A DNA stretch of 64,000 bases, from the NCBI GenBank assembly GCA_947570215.1, contig CANOTO010000003.1:1-64000 (forward strand), written 5' to 3'. Within the stretch, counting starts at the first letter, position 1; each line of letters opens with the position of its first letter. Of this stretch, positions 1 to 8,945 are shown one piece after another. This DNA comes from an uncultured Clostridia bacterium (GTDB lineage: Bacteria; Bacillota; Clostridia; Christensenellales; CAG-314). The notes under the pieces are model-generated. The model ran no database searches, was not told the origin of the DNA, and was given only the letters and a program-made list of their open reading frames with translations. The position numbers and the translations under genes were made by a program.

Positions 1-133
1 TTTTTTGTACAGCTTATTTATCTTACTACATACTTCACTCCCTGTCAACTGTTTTACGGAAAATTTTTACGTATTTTGCAAAAATATTTTGTCGAATTAT
101 TTTCGATTACAGACTTGCCGTTTCAAAAATATA

Positions 134-162
134 TTGACAAAAAGCGCATGTTGACTTATAAT
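134..162 (+). promoter_or_regulatory. Sigma-A promoter of the LRR surface protein
   Basis: The -35 box TTGACA (134-139) and the -10 box TATAAT (157-162) both match consensus and are separated by exactly 17 bp. Transcription would start near 169, giving a leader of about 30 nt. This favours the downstream ATG at 199 over the ATG at 181. Bases 1-133 are AT-rich and hold nothing else I can support. Confidence 0.85.
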
Positions 163-198
163 TAGTATATCGATACAATAATGGTATTTGGGGGATTT

Positions 199-1668
199 AT
201 GAAGAAAATCGAATTGTCTCAAAAGCACTGGATTATCATAATAGTCTGCGCCGTACTTGTCGTCACATTAGTCGCCACCTGCCTTATCGCAGCGAATGTA
301 AGCGACAAAAGCAGATTTACATACGAACTGAAAGCGGACGGCACTTACAAAATTGTGAACCTTAAAAACTCATACCGCGGAGGAATGTTTGCAAAAAAAT
401 CAATTACCATACCCGATACCTACAAAAAGAAACCGGTAACTCAAATAGATAAATTCGAAACTTCGGCAATCGAAGAAGTAATTATTTCGGAAGGGATTAC
501 GACGATATCTCAAAGAGCGTTTGCAAACAGCTCCATCAAGACGATAAAACTTCCCAATTCTTTAAGTACGATAGGCACCGGCGCGTTTGCCAATTGTAAC
601 GGACTGACGAAAATAGAACTTCCCGATAACATCAAAGCCGTTAGCCGCGACGCGTTTAGCGGTTGCGCAAATCTTGCGGAAATAAAATTGTCGTCTAAAA
701 CGGAAACAATCGAAAACGGCGCGTTCAGCGGCTGTAAAGCGTTAGAAAACATATCTATTCCTACCACAGTAACGAATTTAGGCGACGGCGCGTTTTCTAA
801 CAGCGGATTAAAATCCTTAACCGTTCCCCACGGAGTTACTCAAATAAACAAAAATTTATTCGCCGGCTGCGAAAATCTTTCGACCGTCACATTGTCTGAT
901 GCCACCGCTTCCATAAAAGAAGGCGCTTTCAACGGCTGTAAATTACTCGCTTCAATTAATCTTTCGGACAGTTTGACAAGCGTTGAACACAATTCTTTCG
1001 ACAATTGTTCGGAAACCTTGCTGAAAGTTTATAACGGCGGTATTTACATCGGGAACGCCGAAAATCCCTATTTAATATTATTAAAATCAGCAGATTCCGA
1101 AGCGAATCAATTGACAACACATAACCAAACCACATTGATTGCAAACAACGCATTCGCGCGTAACGAGAAGCTGACCGTTGTAACTACAAACGAAGGCTTA
1201 AAAATTATAGGCGACAATGCGTTTAACGGTTGCAAAGCTCTTGAAACTGTTATTTTGGCAGAGAGCTTATCCGATATACGTGACAACGCGTTTGCAAACT
1301 GCGACAAACTCGCAGCCGTAACACAAAACAATGCGCCATTTGAAATGAGCAATACAAATACGAGTCTCAACGCGTTTGCAGGAACACCTTACTTTAATGC
1401 TATTGCCGCAGCCAACAAAGGTTTGATTCTATCAGGCGGAATTTTGTACGGTATAGATTCGAATATCTTGGCGAAGAGTTTTGCTAAAGACAGCGTTACA
1501 GATTACGACGTTTATCTTACTCTTCAAGATAAAGTCGAAACCAAGTCGACGAAATTGAGAATTAAAGGAGAGGACACGAAAATTACCGTGTACGTCGTAA
1601 CGGGCGAAGGCGCGGAAGAAAAGCTTGAAATTTACCTGTCGGTTAACGCGCAATACGAAACGAATTAA
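199..1668 (+). CDS. BspA-type leucine-rich-repeat surface protein
   Basis: 489-residue exported protein. The N-terminus has a short basic stretch and one hydrophobic segment (about residues 9-33) that serves as signal peptide or membrane anchor. Residues from about 75 to 395 are tandem LRR_5 (BspA/TpLRR) repeats of about 23 residues, with the recurring signature AF..C..L..I.LP..... I chose the ATG at 199 because a GGGGGA Shine-Dalgarno sits 5-9 nt upstream and the mapped promoter leaves little room for the ATG at 181. The C-terminal 70 residues contain no repeats, and I see no LPXTG motif. Family members bind host proteins or other cells, but nothing here identifies a ligand. It is monocistronic, with its own consensus promoter and a terminator at 1681. 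Confidence 0.85.
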   Translation: MKKIELSQKHWIIIIVCAVLVVTLVATCLIAANVSDKSRFTYELKADGTYKIVNLKNSYRGGMFAKKSITIPDTYKKKPVTQIDKFETSAIEEVIISEGITTISQRAFANSSIKTIKLPNSLSTIGTGAFANCNGLTKIELPDNIKAVSRDAFSGCANLAEIKLSSKTETIENGAFSGCKALENISIPTTVTNLGDGAFSNSGLKSLTVPHGVTQINKNLFAGCENLSTVTLSDATASIKEGAFNGCKLLASINLSDSLTSVEHNSFDNCSETLLKVYNGGIYIGNAENPYLILLKSADSEANQLTTHNQTTLIANNAFARNEKLTVVTTNEGLKIIGDNAFNGCKALETVILAESLSDIRDNAFANCDKLAAVTQNNAPFEMSNTNTSLNAFAGTPYFNAIAAANKGLILSGGILYGIDSNILAKSFAKDSVTDYDVYLTLQDKVETKSTKLRIKGEDTKITVYVVTGEGAEEKLEIYLSVNAQYETN

Positions 1669-1680
1669 ATAGATACAGTC

Positions 1681-1713
1681 AAAACTCATCGTTAACACAC
1701 ATCGATGAGTTTT
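1681..1713 (+). terminator. Terminator of the LRR gene
   Basis: An 11-bp perfect stem (AAAACTCATCG / CGATGAGTTTT) lies 13 nt after the LRR stop codon. The U-run is short (TTTTG), so termination may be completed by the next hairpin at 1729-1761. Confidence 0.6.
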
Positions 1714-1723
1714 GTAATTTCTA

Positions 1724-1761
1724 CAAAAAAAAGCGCAGCAGGTTTTACCTGTTGCGCTTTT
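1724..1761 (-). terminator. Terminator of rubrerythrin (convergent)
   Basis: A 15-bp stem with one mismatched position closes on a three-base loop at 1744-1746. On the minus strand it is followed by eight U residues, and on the plus strand by four. It separates the convergent LRR and rubrerythrin genes. Confidence 0.75.
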
Positions 1762-1787
1762 AGTATGCTTTTCAGTTTATCTTTTCG

Positions 1788-2321
1788 TCAATAGTTATCG
1801 TTGCGAAGTTCGAAATAGGCTTGCGGATGGGAGCAAACGGGACACAATTCGGGAGCGGACTTACCTATATGTATATGTCCGCAATTACGACATACCCAGA
1901 CATTGTCGTCCAGTCTTGCAAACACTTCGCCGTTTTCGATATTCTTGACCAGTTTGTTATAACGAGCTTCGTGAGCCTTTTCGATTGAGGCTACTCCGCG
2001 GAATTTTTCCGCTATGTCATGAAAACCTTCTTCGTCGGCGATACGGGCGAAGTCCTTGTACATCTCCGTCCACTCGTAGTTTTCGCCTGCGGCTGCGTCC
2101 GTAAGATTGTCTACGGTTGCGTTTATACCGTGGAACAGCTTAAACCACATTTTGGCATGTTCTTTTTCGTTATTAGCCGTTTCCTGAAATATTGCGGCTA
2201 TTTGCTCGTAGCCGTCCTTTTTCGCCTTAGAAGCGTAATAATCGTATTTGTTGCGCGCTTGACTTTCCCCTGCGAACGCAGCCATAAGGTTTTGTTCCGT
2301 TCTGCTACCTTTAAGTTCCAT
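1788..2321 (-). CDS. rbr: Rubrerythrin
   Basis: 177 residues, the usual length for rubrerythrin. The N-terminal ferritin-like four-helix domain supplies the di-iron ligands (Glu in [10 protein letters not shown] and the later [10 protein letters not shown] and [10 protein letters not shown] helices). The C-terminal rubredoxin domain carries CRNC near residue 143 and CPVC about 13 residues later. The protein reduces hydrogen peroxide in the cytoplasm of anaerobes using electrons from rubredoxin or NADH oxidoreductases. An AAGGAG site lies 7 nt before the ATG. I saw no PerR box in the 128-bp upstream gap. With the flavodiiron protein at 17120 it points to strict anaerobic life with peroxide and oxygen defence. 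Confidence 0.95.
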   Translation of the reverse strand: MELKGSRTEQNLMAAFAGESQARNKYDYYASKAKKDGYEQIAAIFQETANNEKEHAKMWFKLFHGINATVDNLTDAAAGENYEWTEMYKDFARIADEEGFHDIAEKFRGVASIEKAHEARYNKLVKNIENGEVFARLDDNVWVCRNCGHIHIGKSAPELCPVCSHPQAYFELRNDNY

Positions 2322-2449
2322 AATGATTCTCCTTTATATATTTTTGTTAAAATTCTTGACTATCCGCTTCCCCAAGCTCCGCATTTCGTTTATGCGCCGC
2401 ACCCGATAACTCGCAAGCACATTAGACCGATATCGGCGGCAGACAAGAG

Positions 2450-3418
2450 TTACAATTCCAAAATACCGCTAATCGTAACGTCTTCGGGAATATCGGCAAC
2501 ACGCACGGGCAATCCCAATTCGTTTTGCAAAAACATATCCAAGCCGGCAAGCTTAGCGCCGCCGCCGCACAGCATTACGCCGTCGTTCTTAACTGCGGAC
2601 GTAACGTCGCTTGGGAGATTAACCAACATCCCCTGAACAATCTTGACGTACTTACGCACGAAATCCACCGCAGTGTCGTATAGTTCCTTAGAACTGACGT
2701 TTACGCTTTCCGGCGCGCCGCTTTGTATATTTTGTCCGGTAACGGACCCTATAGTAGAATCGTTAGGATACAAACTTACGCATTTTGTTTTCAAATATTC
2801 ACCTTGATCGAAAGGCAATTCTATCATATATTTGTTTTTTATACGCTCGACAATAATTTCCGTCAAATGCTTGCCTGCGTGAAACGCCGTACAGCCGCAT
2901 ACGATGGCGTTTGCGCACACAACGGCCACGTCGGCGCAGTCGTAACCGATGTCTATAATTATGCCCTGACGGGCGCGAAACTCCCTAAACAGACGCAAGC
3001 TGTCTGCAACGGGAGCTTCCACAAAGCTTACCTGTTTAGCCCCCAAAGACAAAAATACCGACTCTATCGTTTTCTTGTCGCTGCTTATCATACCGCACGG
3101 AGTAACGCAGGAGACGTTATAACGGGAAAACGCGCTCATTTTGTAGTTAATCAAGCGTTCTAACAAAGTGGAAACAAGCGCCTTCGCGCCGTCGACGTCG
3201 ATTATTGCGCCTTCGAGAATGGGTCGGCTGAGCTTTACTCCGCCGCCGTTCAATGCGGAAGCCAAATGCAACGCTTCTACGCCTACCGCTACAATCTGAT
3301 TGGAATCCTGTCCGCCGTAAGCAACTACAGACGGGATTTTGTCGGAAAAACCGTCCTTTTTAAGTCCTGCGGATATATAAGACGACCCCATATCGAAAAC
3401 CAATTCGTAACTTGCCAT
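2450..3418 (-). CDS. MreB-like bacterial actin with degenerate nucleotide site
   Basis: 322 residues, aligning along most of MreB/Mbl (usually 335-345). The phosphate-1 loop reads FDMGSSYISAG where MreB has IDLGTANT. The phosphate-2 loop reads IIDIGYDCADVAVV where MreB has VDIGGGTTE. The adenosine loop is intact (MLCGGGAKLAGLD), and the protein stops just after it, so the usual C-terminal helix is missing. It lies 4 nt downstream of maf, as maf precedes mreB in Bacillus, although radC, mreC and mreD are absent. An AAGGGTG site precedes the ATG. MreB polymers guide lateral wall synthesis. This paralogue may be a weak or non-hydrolysing actin, and whether it still polymerises cannot be read from the sequence. 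Confidence 0.75.
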   Translation of the reverse strand: MASYELVFDMGSSYISAGLKKDGFSDKIPSVVAYGGQDSNQIVAVGVEALHLASALNGGGVKLSRPILEGAIIDVDGAKALVSTLLERLINYKMSAFSRYNVSCVTPCGMISSDKKTIESVFLSLGAKQVSFVEAPVADSLRLFREFRARQGIIIDIGYDCADVAVVCANAIVCGCTAFHAGKHLTEIIVERIKNKYMIELPFDQGEYLKTKCVSLYPNDSTIGSVTGQNIQSGAPESVNVSSKELYDTAVDFVRKYVKIVQGMLVNLPSDVTSAVKNDGVMLCGGGAKLAGLDMFLQNELGLPVRVADIPEDVTISGILEL

Positions 3419-3422
3419 ATAA

Positions 3423-3971
3423 TCACCCTTTTATCGTTTGTAGTATTACGCCCAACTCTTCCGTGGGCAACCCCATCACGTTGGAATAACTTCCCTTTAT
3501 ATCAGCCACGAAGCCGGAATCCTGTATGCCGTACGCACCAGCTTTGTCCATAGGCGAACCGCTTGCAACGTATTCGGCGATTCTGCCCGCGTCAAGCGCG
3601 TAAAACTCCACTTCGGACGTGACGGCAAACAGACGTACGCCACGAAGACTTACAATACAAACCCCCGTATGCACCCTATGCGCGCGCCCCGACAATCTGC
3701 TAAGCATTTCGCACGCTTCCCGCTTACTGTGCGGTTTGCCGAGAGCTTCTCCGTCTAAATCCACTACCGTATCGCATCCGATTACCGTAGCTTCGCGATT
3801 GCGTCCGTATACGTCGAGCGCCTTGCGGCAGGCAAGCTCCTTGACGATTTCCAAAGGCGCAGACGAATAACTCTTTTCTTCGCAAGCGGCGGGAATCACG
3901 TCGAACGAATAATTCAGTTTAGACAGCAGTTCCTTACGCCGCGGAGAATTGCTCGCCAAAATTAATCTCAT
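3423..3971 (-). CDS. maf: Maf-family nucleotide pyrophosphatase
   Basis: 182 residues from the start MRLILASNSPRRKELL, the canonical Maf N-terminus with the SNSPRR motif at residues 7-12. The later VIGCDTVVDLDG and GKPHS stretches are also typical. Maf/YhdE enzymes hydrolyse non-canonical or modified NTPs (dTTP, UTP and methylated forms) to the monophosphate, and overexpression can block septation. The reading frame continues 24 codons further upstream, but that part overlaps the promoter and is not conserved, so I reject it. The chosen ATG has no Shine-Dalgarno and coincides with the predicted transcription start. The downstream neighbour is the MreB-like gene. Confidence 0.9.
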   Translation of the reverse strand: MRLILASNSPRRKELLSKLNYSFDVIPAACEEKSYSSAPLEIVKELACRKALDVYGRNREATVIGCDTVVDLDGEALGKPHSKREACEMLSRLSGRAHRVHTGVCIVSLRGVRLFAVTSEVEFYALDAGRIAEYVASGSPMDKAGAYGIQDSGFVADIKGSYSNVMGLPTEELGVILQTIKG

Positions 3972-3977
3972 AATTAA

Positions 3978-4006
3978 ATTATACAACACAAGTCGTATTT
4001 TGTAAA
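3978..4006 (-). promoter_or_regulatory. Promoter of maf, predicting a leaderless mRNA
   Basis: On the minus strand, -35 TTTACA (4006-4001) and -10 TATAAT (3983-3978) are 17 bp apart. Six bases (TTAATT) separate the -10 box from the maf ATG, so +1 would fall on the A of the start codon. Confidence 0.7.
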
Positions 4007-4060
4007 GATATTGCGTAATTTTGCTTTTTTTCGTTTCGCGCAAAATGAAATCGGCAATAC

Positions 4061-4088
4061 AAAAGGCGTTCCGAACGGAACGCCGTAT
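4061..4088 (-). terminator. Terminator of the esterase gene
   Basis: An 8-bp GC-rich stem (GGCGTTCC / GGAACGCC, loop of 4) is followed by TTTTGTATT on the minus strand, 10 nt after the esterase stop codon. Confidence 0.8.
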
Positions 4089-4098
4089 TTTGTCGTCA

Positions 4099-4917
4099 TT
4101 ATTGCCGCGAATTCTGCTGCGTATAGTATCTTGCCAAAAAATCGCGGGCGAACTTGTCGAAGTACGTGCCCCACGCGGTTTCGAAATGCTTAAATGAGCT
4201 GTTAAACAGCAATTCGCATTCGATTCCGCGTTTGGAAAGCTTTTTGTACAAGTCCAACGAATCGTTCGCCATTACCTTGTCGCCGCGATTGTTATCTCCT
4301 TCCCTGCCGCCGCAATATACTAACGCGTGCTGCGGCAGCGTCTGCGGCGTTTTATTCAAAAACTTGTCCAACGCTCCTTTGTTAAAATGCGAATACGTGG
4401 AAAACAAACCCATAGTTTCGTACAAACGCTGATGCCGTAAGGCTATATAACAACTGATATAGCCGCCCATACTGCTGCCGATGATTGCCGTAGCTTCCCT
4501 TTCCTTAGCGGTGTTATACTTGGCGTCCACGGCGTTTTTGAGATTTTTGGTAAAAAACTCTGCATACTGCTCGCCTTCGCCGCCGCGGTTATGCTTAGGC
4601 GTACTCCTGTACCCCGCCGACGAAAAGGGCATTTTCCACGGACTGTATTCCGAAAGGCGAGCTCTGTCGTAGCTTTCCACGCCTATAATTACAGCTCCGC
4701 GTCCGGTTTTTTCGTAAATTTCGTCCATTATCTTGTCCACGCGCCACGCCGTACCGTATGCGGTTAGCTTGTCGTAGAACAAATTCTGTCCGTCCTGCAT
4801 ATAAATCACAGGCAAAGGCGCGCCCGTAGACTTATAGTTATCGGGCAAATACACCCAAACCGTACGATCGCGTTTTAACTGCGGTATTTCGATTTCAAAA
4901 CTTTCTATTTTCGACAT
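4099..4917 (-). CDS. Esterase D/IroE-type alpha/beta hydrolase
   Basis: 272 residues of the putative esterase family (esterase D, Fes/IroE, antigen-85-like). The order of motifs is typical: VWVYLPDNY at the first strands, VIYMQDGQNLFYD, then the nucleophile elbow GSSMGGY near residue 146, and a late histidine in SSFKHFETAW. There is no signal peptide, so it is probably cytoplasmic. Relatives cleave siderophore esters, S-formylglutathione or acetylated sugars, and the substrate here is unknown. It is monocistronic, with its own promoter at 4959-4987 and terminator at 4061-4088. An AAGG site precedes the ATG at 4917. Confidence 0.8.
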   Translation of the reverse strand: MSKIESFEIEIPQLKRDRTVWVYLPDNYKSTGAPLPVIYMQDGQNLFYDKLTAYGTAWRVDKIMDEIYEKTGRGAVIIGVESYDRARLSEYSPWKMPFSSAGYRSTPKHNRGGEGEQYAEFFTKNLKNAVDAKYNTAKEREATAIIGSSMGGYISCYIALRHQRLYETMGLFSTYSHFNKGALDKFLNKTPQTLPQHALVYCGGREGDNNRGDKVMANDSLDLYKKLSKRGIECELLFNSSFKHFETAWGTYFDKFARDFLARYYTQQNSRQ

Positions 4918-4958
4918 ATTGGCCTTCTTTCGAATTTAATTGGTAATCTATAAGTAAG

Positions 4959-4987
4959 ATTATACAACAAACAAAACGTTTTGACAA
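4959..4987 (-). promoter_or_regulatory. Promoter of the esterase gene
   Basis: Minus-strand -35 TTGTCA (4987-4982), 17-bp spacer, -10 TATAAT (4964-4959). The leader would be about 35 nt. Confidence 0.7.
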
Positions 4988-4999
4988 CAGCTAAAGCGT

Positions 5000-5491
5000 T
5001 TAATCGTCGTATTCGCGCAAACTTCCCTTAAAATTAAGTCCTTGGAAATCATGCTGACGAAGAACCTCGTAAACCGCTATCGCCACCGAATTGGACAAAT
5101 TGAGCGAACGGGTATCCGCAATCATCGGTATGCGCACGGCATGCTCGTAATTATCGTGAATAAGCTGTTCCGGCAAGCCCTTAGTTTCCTTGCCGAATAC
5201 TAAAAAAACTACGTCCGGATAATGCGGGCTGCAATGGCTTTGCCGCGCCTTGGTTGAAAAGAAATAAAACCGACCTGCGGGATAAGCCGAACGCAGTTGT
5301 TCGAAACTGTCCCAATAGTGAATCTCGCAGTCCTTCCAGTAGTCCAACCCGGCGCGTTTGAGCATTTTGTCGCTCGTGTCGAAGCCTAACGGACGCACAA
5401 GATGCACCGCACTGCCCGTAGCCGCGCCCGTACGCACGATATTGCCAGTATTCTGCGGGATTTCCGGCTCGACCAAAACTATATGTATCAT
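5000..5491 (-). CDS. trmL: tRNA (cytidine/uridine-34 2'-O)-methyltransferase
   Basis: 163 residues of the SPOUT family. It begins MIHIVLVEPEIPQNTGNIVR and has the knot motifs FGKETKGLP and RIPMIADTRSLNLSNSVA that form the SAM pocket. TrmL methylates the wobble ribose of tRNA-Leu isoacceptors. A frame extending to 5575 exists, but the ATG at 5491 has AAGGAG 6 nt upstream and gives the standard length. It is the last gene of the run flippase-mazG-dus-trmL, 19 nt after dus. Confidence 0.93.
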   Translation of the reverse strand: MIHIVLVEPEIPQNTGNIVRTGAATGSAVHLVRPLGFDTSDKMLKRAGLDYWKDCEIHYWDSFEQLRSAYPAGRFYFFSTKARQSHCSPHYPDVVFLVFGKETKGLPEQLIHDNYEHAVRIPMIADTRSLNLSNSVAIAVYEVLRQHDFQGLNFKGSLREYDD

Positions 5492-5510
5492 AAAAACTCT
5501 CCTTGGTATT

Positions 5511-6473
5511 TTAAGACGGATTGCCCGCCGCCGTAAATTGCGGATTATCTTGCAGAAAGCTGCTGACAAAGCCAAGCATCTCCGCAGTAGTTTTCGACGA
5601 CATTACGGCAACCGTCGTATTCTTTGCGTTGCGCTTGCCCTTTAAGTAATAAGCGATATGCTTCTTCATCTCATTGCAAGCGGTTCTATCTCCGAAAACT
5701 TGCACCAAACTTTCTGTATGAAATCGTATTGCGGAATACAAATCGAAGCTATATTCCGCGCCAATAAGTTCGGCAAAAATATACGGACGCCCCAATGCGC
5801 CGCGACCGACGGAAACCCCGTATGCGCCGCTGTCCTTCAATTGCATATAACGCTCGCGCGACAGTATGTCGCCGTTGGCAAAAACGGGTATTTTACAGGA
5901 AGCAATTTCAGACAGCATAGAATAGTCTGCGCTGCCAGAATACATTTGTTTGCGCGTACGGAAATGAACTGTTATGAAATCCGCGCCCGAATCGCGGCAG
6001 AGTTTTGCAAAGTCCACCGCGCCGCTGCCGTCGGATACTCCCAATCGGAATTTAACGGACAACGGCTTGTCCCCTATCGCAAGCTTTACGGCGGAAATAC
6101 ACTTTGCCGCCAAGGTCGGGGATTCAAGCAACGCCGATCCGTCTCCGTTACTTACTATTTTATGCACGGGGCAGCCCATATTGATGTCTACACCTTCGTA
6201 CTGACACACTTCGTCCAATCGTACGCTATCCGCCATTACGGACGGTTCGTGCCCGAAAATCTGACAAAACGTATTGCCGTCGTCAGGCAAACGCCTAAGC
6301 ATTTTTCGCGATAATTCGTTTCCCATTACAAGCGCTTTGCTGCTTACCATCTCCGTCACAGTCAACCCCGCTCCGTAGCTGTGACAGATTTTACGAAACG
6401 CCAAGTCGGTATATCCCGCCATAGGCGCAAGAATTGTACGAGAAGAAATCCCGTCAAACAGTTTATTTATCAT
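5511..6473 (-). CDS. dus: tRNA-dihydrouridine synthase
   Basis: 320 residues with a TIM-barrel FMN flavoenzyme fold. Recognisable blocks are ILAPMAGYTDLAFR at the N-terminus, VDINMGCPVHKI with the catalytic cysteine near residue 98, SVKFRLGV, DFITVHFRTRKQMYSG and GVSVGRGALGRPYIF. It reduces specific uridines in the tRNA D-loop using NADPH. Its start codon lies 11 nt inside the end of mazG, implying translational coupling, and trmL follows. Which Dus subfamily it belongs to cannot be fixed by eye. Confidence 0.93.
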   Translation of the reverse strand: MINKLFDGISSRTILAPMAGYTDLAFRKICHSYGAGLTVTEMVSSKALVMGNELSRKMLRRLPDDGNTFCQIFGHEPSVMADSVRLDEVCQYEGVDINMGCPVHKIVSNGDGSALLESPTLAAKCISAVKLAIGDKPLSVKFRLGVSDGSGAVDFAKLCRDSGADFITVHFRTRKQMYSGSADYSMLSEIASCKIPVFANGDILSRERYMQLKDSGAYGVSVGRGALGRPYIFAELIGAEYSFDLYSAIRFHTESLVQVFGDRTACNEMKKHIAYYLKGKRNAKNTTVAVMSSKTTAEMLGFVSSFLQDNPQFTAAGNPS

Positions 6474-7275
6474 TGCGTTTAGCCCTTGCCCACGTTTCGT
6501 CGAACTGCTCGGGCGAAAGCTCCGTCAAGCGCTTGCCTTCGTCCGACAAAATTCGTTCGCACTCGGCTACGCGAGCGGTAAACTTGTCGGCGGAACAAAG
6601 CAGCGCCGTTTCGGAATCCACGCCGTACAGTCTCAACAAATTAACAACGGAAAAGAGCAAATCGCCCCCTTCCATTTGACGTTCGGCATCCGCGGCATTC
6701 AAAAATTCGTCAAGTTCTTCACGCACTTTATCCGTAGCCTGCGCAATATCCGAAAAATCGTACCCGCCCTTACTCGCTCGTGATTGTATCTTCTGGCTGC
6801 GCATCAGAGCGGACATATTGCGCGGAACGTCCAGTACGTTTTCCGTAACGCTCTTAATCTTGTGTTCTTTAAGCTTCTGCGCATTCCATACGTCTAACGA
6901 TTCGTCGGCATTTTCCGCCTTGACGTCACCGAAAACGTGCGGGTGACGGTCAATAAGCTTGCGGCACAACGCCGTATACACGTCCTTCGGTTGGAATTCG
7001 CCGTTGTCTTCGCCGATTTCCAAGTGAAACAGTACCTGCATAAGCAGGTCGCCGAGTTCTTCAACCGTATTGGGAACGTTTTCCTGCTCTAACGCGTTTG
7101 CCAATTCGTAGGCTTCTTCAATAACGTTTTTTACAATGGACTTATGCGTTTGCGCCCTGTCCCACGGACAACCGTATTCTCCGCGCAATATACGCAACAC
7201 GTCGTAACAATCGTTATAATCGAAATTATCCTTGCCGAGCAGCTCCGCTCTACGCGCTTTTTCTTCCGCAGTCAT
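6463..7275 (-). CDS. mazG: Nucleoside triphosphate pyrophosphohydrolase MazG
   Basis: 270 residues with two MazG domains. The first contains GCPWDRAQTHKS and IEEAYELANALEQ (about residues 36-75). The second contains KGGYDFSDIAQATDKVREELDEF (two Glu pairs, about residues 169-195). Each EExxE helix binds magnesium. The enzyme hydrolyses NTPs to NMP and pyrophosphate, cleansing aberrant nucleotides and lowering ppGpp in some bacteria. It lies 17 nt downstream of a YabM-type flippase, the same order as yabM-yabN in Bacillus subtilis, and overlaps dus by 11 nt. Confidence 0.93.
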   Translation of the reverse strand: MTAEEKARRAELLGKDNFDYNDCYDVLRILRGEYGCPWDRAQTHKSIVKNVIEEAYELANALEQENVPNTVEELGDLLMQVLFHLEIGEDNGEFQPKDVYTALCRKLIDRHPHVFGDVKAENADESLDVWNAQKLKEHKIKSVTENVLDVPRNMSALMRSQKIQSRASKGGYDFSDIAQATDKVREELDEFLNAADAERQMEGGDLLFSVVNLLRLYGVDSETALLCSADKFTARVAECERILSDEGKRLTELSPEQFDETWARAKRNDK

Positions 7276-7292
7276 ATTATTTTACCGCCTTA

Positions 7293-8843
7293 TTATTTTT
7301 GTTTGATAGGCAAAAAGGTAAGCTCGCTTCGGTCGAATACCTTGAAGGCGAATATTCCCGCAAAATATATCACACCGGATAACGCTATCAATACAAGCGT
7401 GCCCCAAGACGAATTAAACGTTCCGTCCGTAAACAGCACCGCGACGGTTATGCACAGCGTCATAAGCATACCGGATGCAAGCGGCTTGATTACGCACTGA
7501 TTTACGTTAAGCTTGAGACCCACCTTTCGCTTCAAATAAATTATAACATAAACCGCCGCAAAAAGATAGCACAAAGTTTCGGATAATGCCGCGCCGTAAA
7601 TATTTATTTTCGCGTTAGGCAGCGTAAACAGATTTATCAATGCTTTGACGACTATTGCGAAGGAAATTATAATAACCGAGGCATATGGCTTACCTACAGC
7701 CTGACAAACAGAAACCGCCGTTTGCATAATTGCGAGGAACACTATCGACAGCCCCGAAATTGACAGCAGAACGGAAGATACGTATATTTCGGTATCGGGA
7801 AGTCCGCCGTATAACAGCTGCAATATCGGACGGGAAAGAACGATCATGCCGAGCGCACATGGAATGGATATTACCAACGTCAGCTTCATAGCGGTATTAA
7901 ACGCCGCGGACAGTTTTTCTTTGTCGTTGGAATAAAATGTCTTGGTTATACTGGGAAGCGCGGAAACGGCGACTCCGCCGGACAACGCTATAGGAAGCCC
8001 AAGCATAGAGTTGACCGGACCCGTCCACAGACCGTACATTTCCGTAGCGTTAGGTACAGTAAGCAGATTAACCACCATTACCGAGTCGATAACCTGCGAC
8101 ATTTGCATTGCAAAGCCGCCCAAAGCAACCGGAACCGCCAAGGAAAACACCGACGGAGCAATCTCCTTAACGTCTTGTACGCCTATTGAAATTTTACCTA
8201 ATTTGCGCTTACGCGAATGCACAAGATACACAGTCGCCATTATTATCATAGAACCGAATTCAGACACCGTAATTGCGAACACAGCGCCCATTACCGCCTT
8301 ATGTACGTCCGGCATAAACTTGACTGCGCAAAAAAGCCCTACGGCAAGCTTGACTATCTGTTCTATTACAGTAGTAACTCCGGAAGGCACCATATTCATA
8401 TTGCCCTGAAAATACGCCTTTAACGCATTGGTTATAGGAACAAACAGCAATGCGGGGGCCACAATCAAAAACGCAGTTGCTGTTTCCGCATTACCCTGCG
8501 AACGCGCGATAACGTTGGACAGCCCCGCCATAAGTCCTACGCAAATAAGCCCCAGCGCCGCCAATGATATAAACGCCGACCGGAATATCTTGCGGCTCTT
8601 GTCGTAATTACCTAATTGATTGTTTTCCGCAATCAGCTTAGACAACGCAGTAGGAATACCCGCCTGAGCTACGGTTAGGAACAGAATATAAGGCGGAAAT
8701 ACCAATTGATATAAGCCCATTCCGTAGCTGCCGATTATGTTTGTTAACGGAATGCGGTACAGCGCGCCGAGAATCTTGGCGAACAATCCGCCTAAGCTCA
8801 AAATCAACGCGCCCGAAATAAAACTTTTTTCTGCTTTCTTCAT
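7293..8843 (-). CDS. MOP/MATE-type flippase (YabM/SpoVB-like)
   Basis: 516-residue polytopic membrane protein with about 14 predicted segments. It has the typical N-terminus of the polysaccharide/lipid-II flippase superfamily: FISGALILSLGGLFAKILGA followed by YRIPLTNIIGSYGMG. Relatives (SpoVB, YabM, MurJ, RfbX) move undecaprenyl-linked precursors across the membrane. Its place beside mazG and in the same region as mfd and pth matches yabM in Bacillus, so it may act in wall or spore-cortex synthesis, though no sporulation gene lies nearby. No Shine-Dalgarno precedes the ATG and I could not find a convincing promoter. An 8-bp inverted repeat (TATTTGCA/TGCAAATA) lies at 8881-8901. Confidence 0.85.
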   Translation of the reverse strand: MKKAEKSFISGALILSLGGLFAKILGALYRIPLTNIIGSYGMGLYQLVFPPYILFLTVAQAGIPTALSKLIAENNQLGNYDKSRKIFRSAFISLAALGLICVGLMAGLSNVIARSQGNAETATAFLIVAPALLFVPITNALKAYFQGNMNMVPSGVTTVIEQIVKLAVGLFCAVKFMPDVHKAVMGAVFAITVSEFGSMIIMATVYLVHSRKRKLGKISIGVQDVKEIAPSVFSLAVPVALGGFAMQMSQVIDSVMVVNLLTVPNATEMYGLWTGPVNSMLGLPIALSGGVAVSALPSITKTFYSNDKEKLSAAFNTAMKLTLVISIPCALGMIVLSRPILQLLYGGLPDTEIYVSSVLLSISGLSIVFLAIMQTAVSVCQAVGKPYASVIIISFAIVVKALINLFTLPNAKINIYGAALSETLCYLFAAVYVIIYLKRKVGLKLNVNQCVIKPLASGMLMTLCITVAVLFTDGTFNSSWGTLVLIALSGVIYFAGIFAFKVFDRSELTFLPIKQK

Positions 8844-8945
8844 ACTAAGTATAGTATGTAGAATGTAGCTAAAATATATTTATTTGCAGCTTATGCAAAT
8901 AAACGTACGCATCCGCAGCTATTAAACTTAAATTCAAAGTAAATT

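Noticed and set aside
199..1668. LRR repeats as DNA tandem repeats
   Set aside because: The repeats are clear in protein but divergent in DNA, so recent tandem duplication is not supported.
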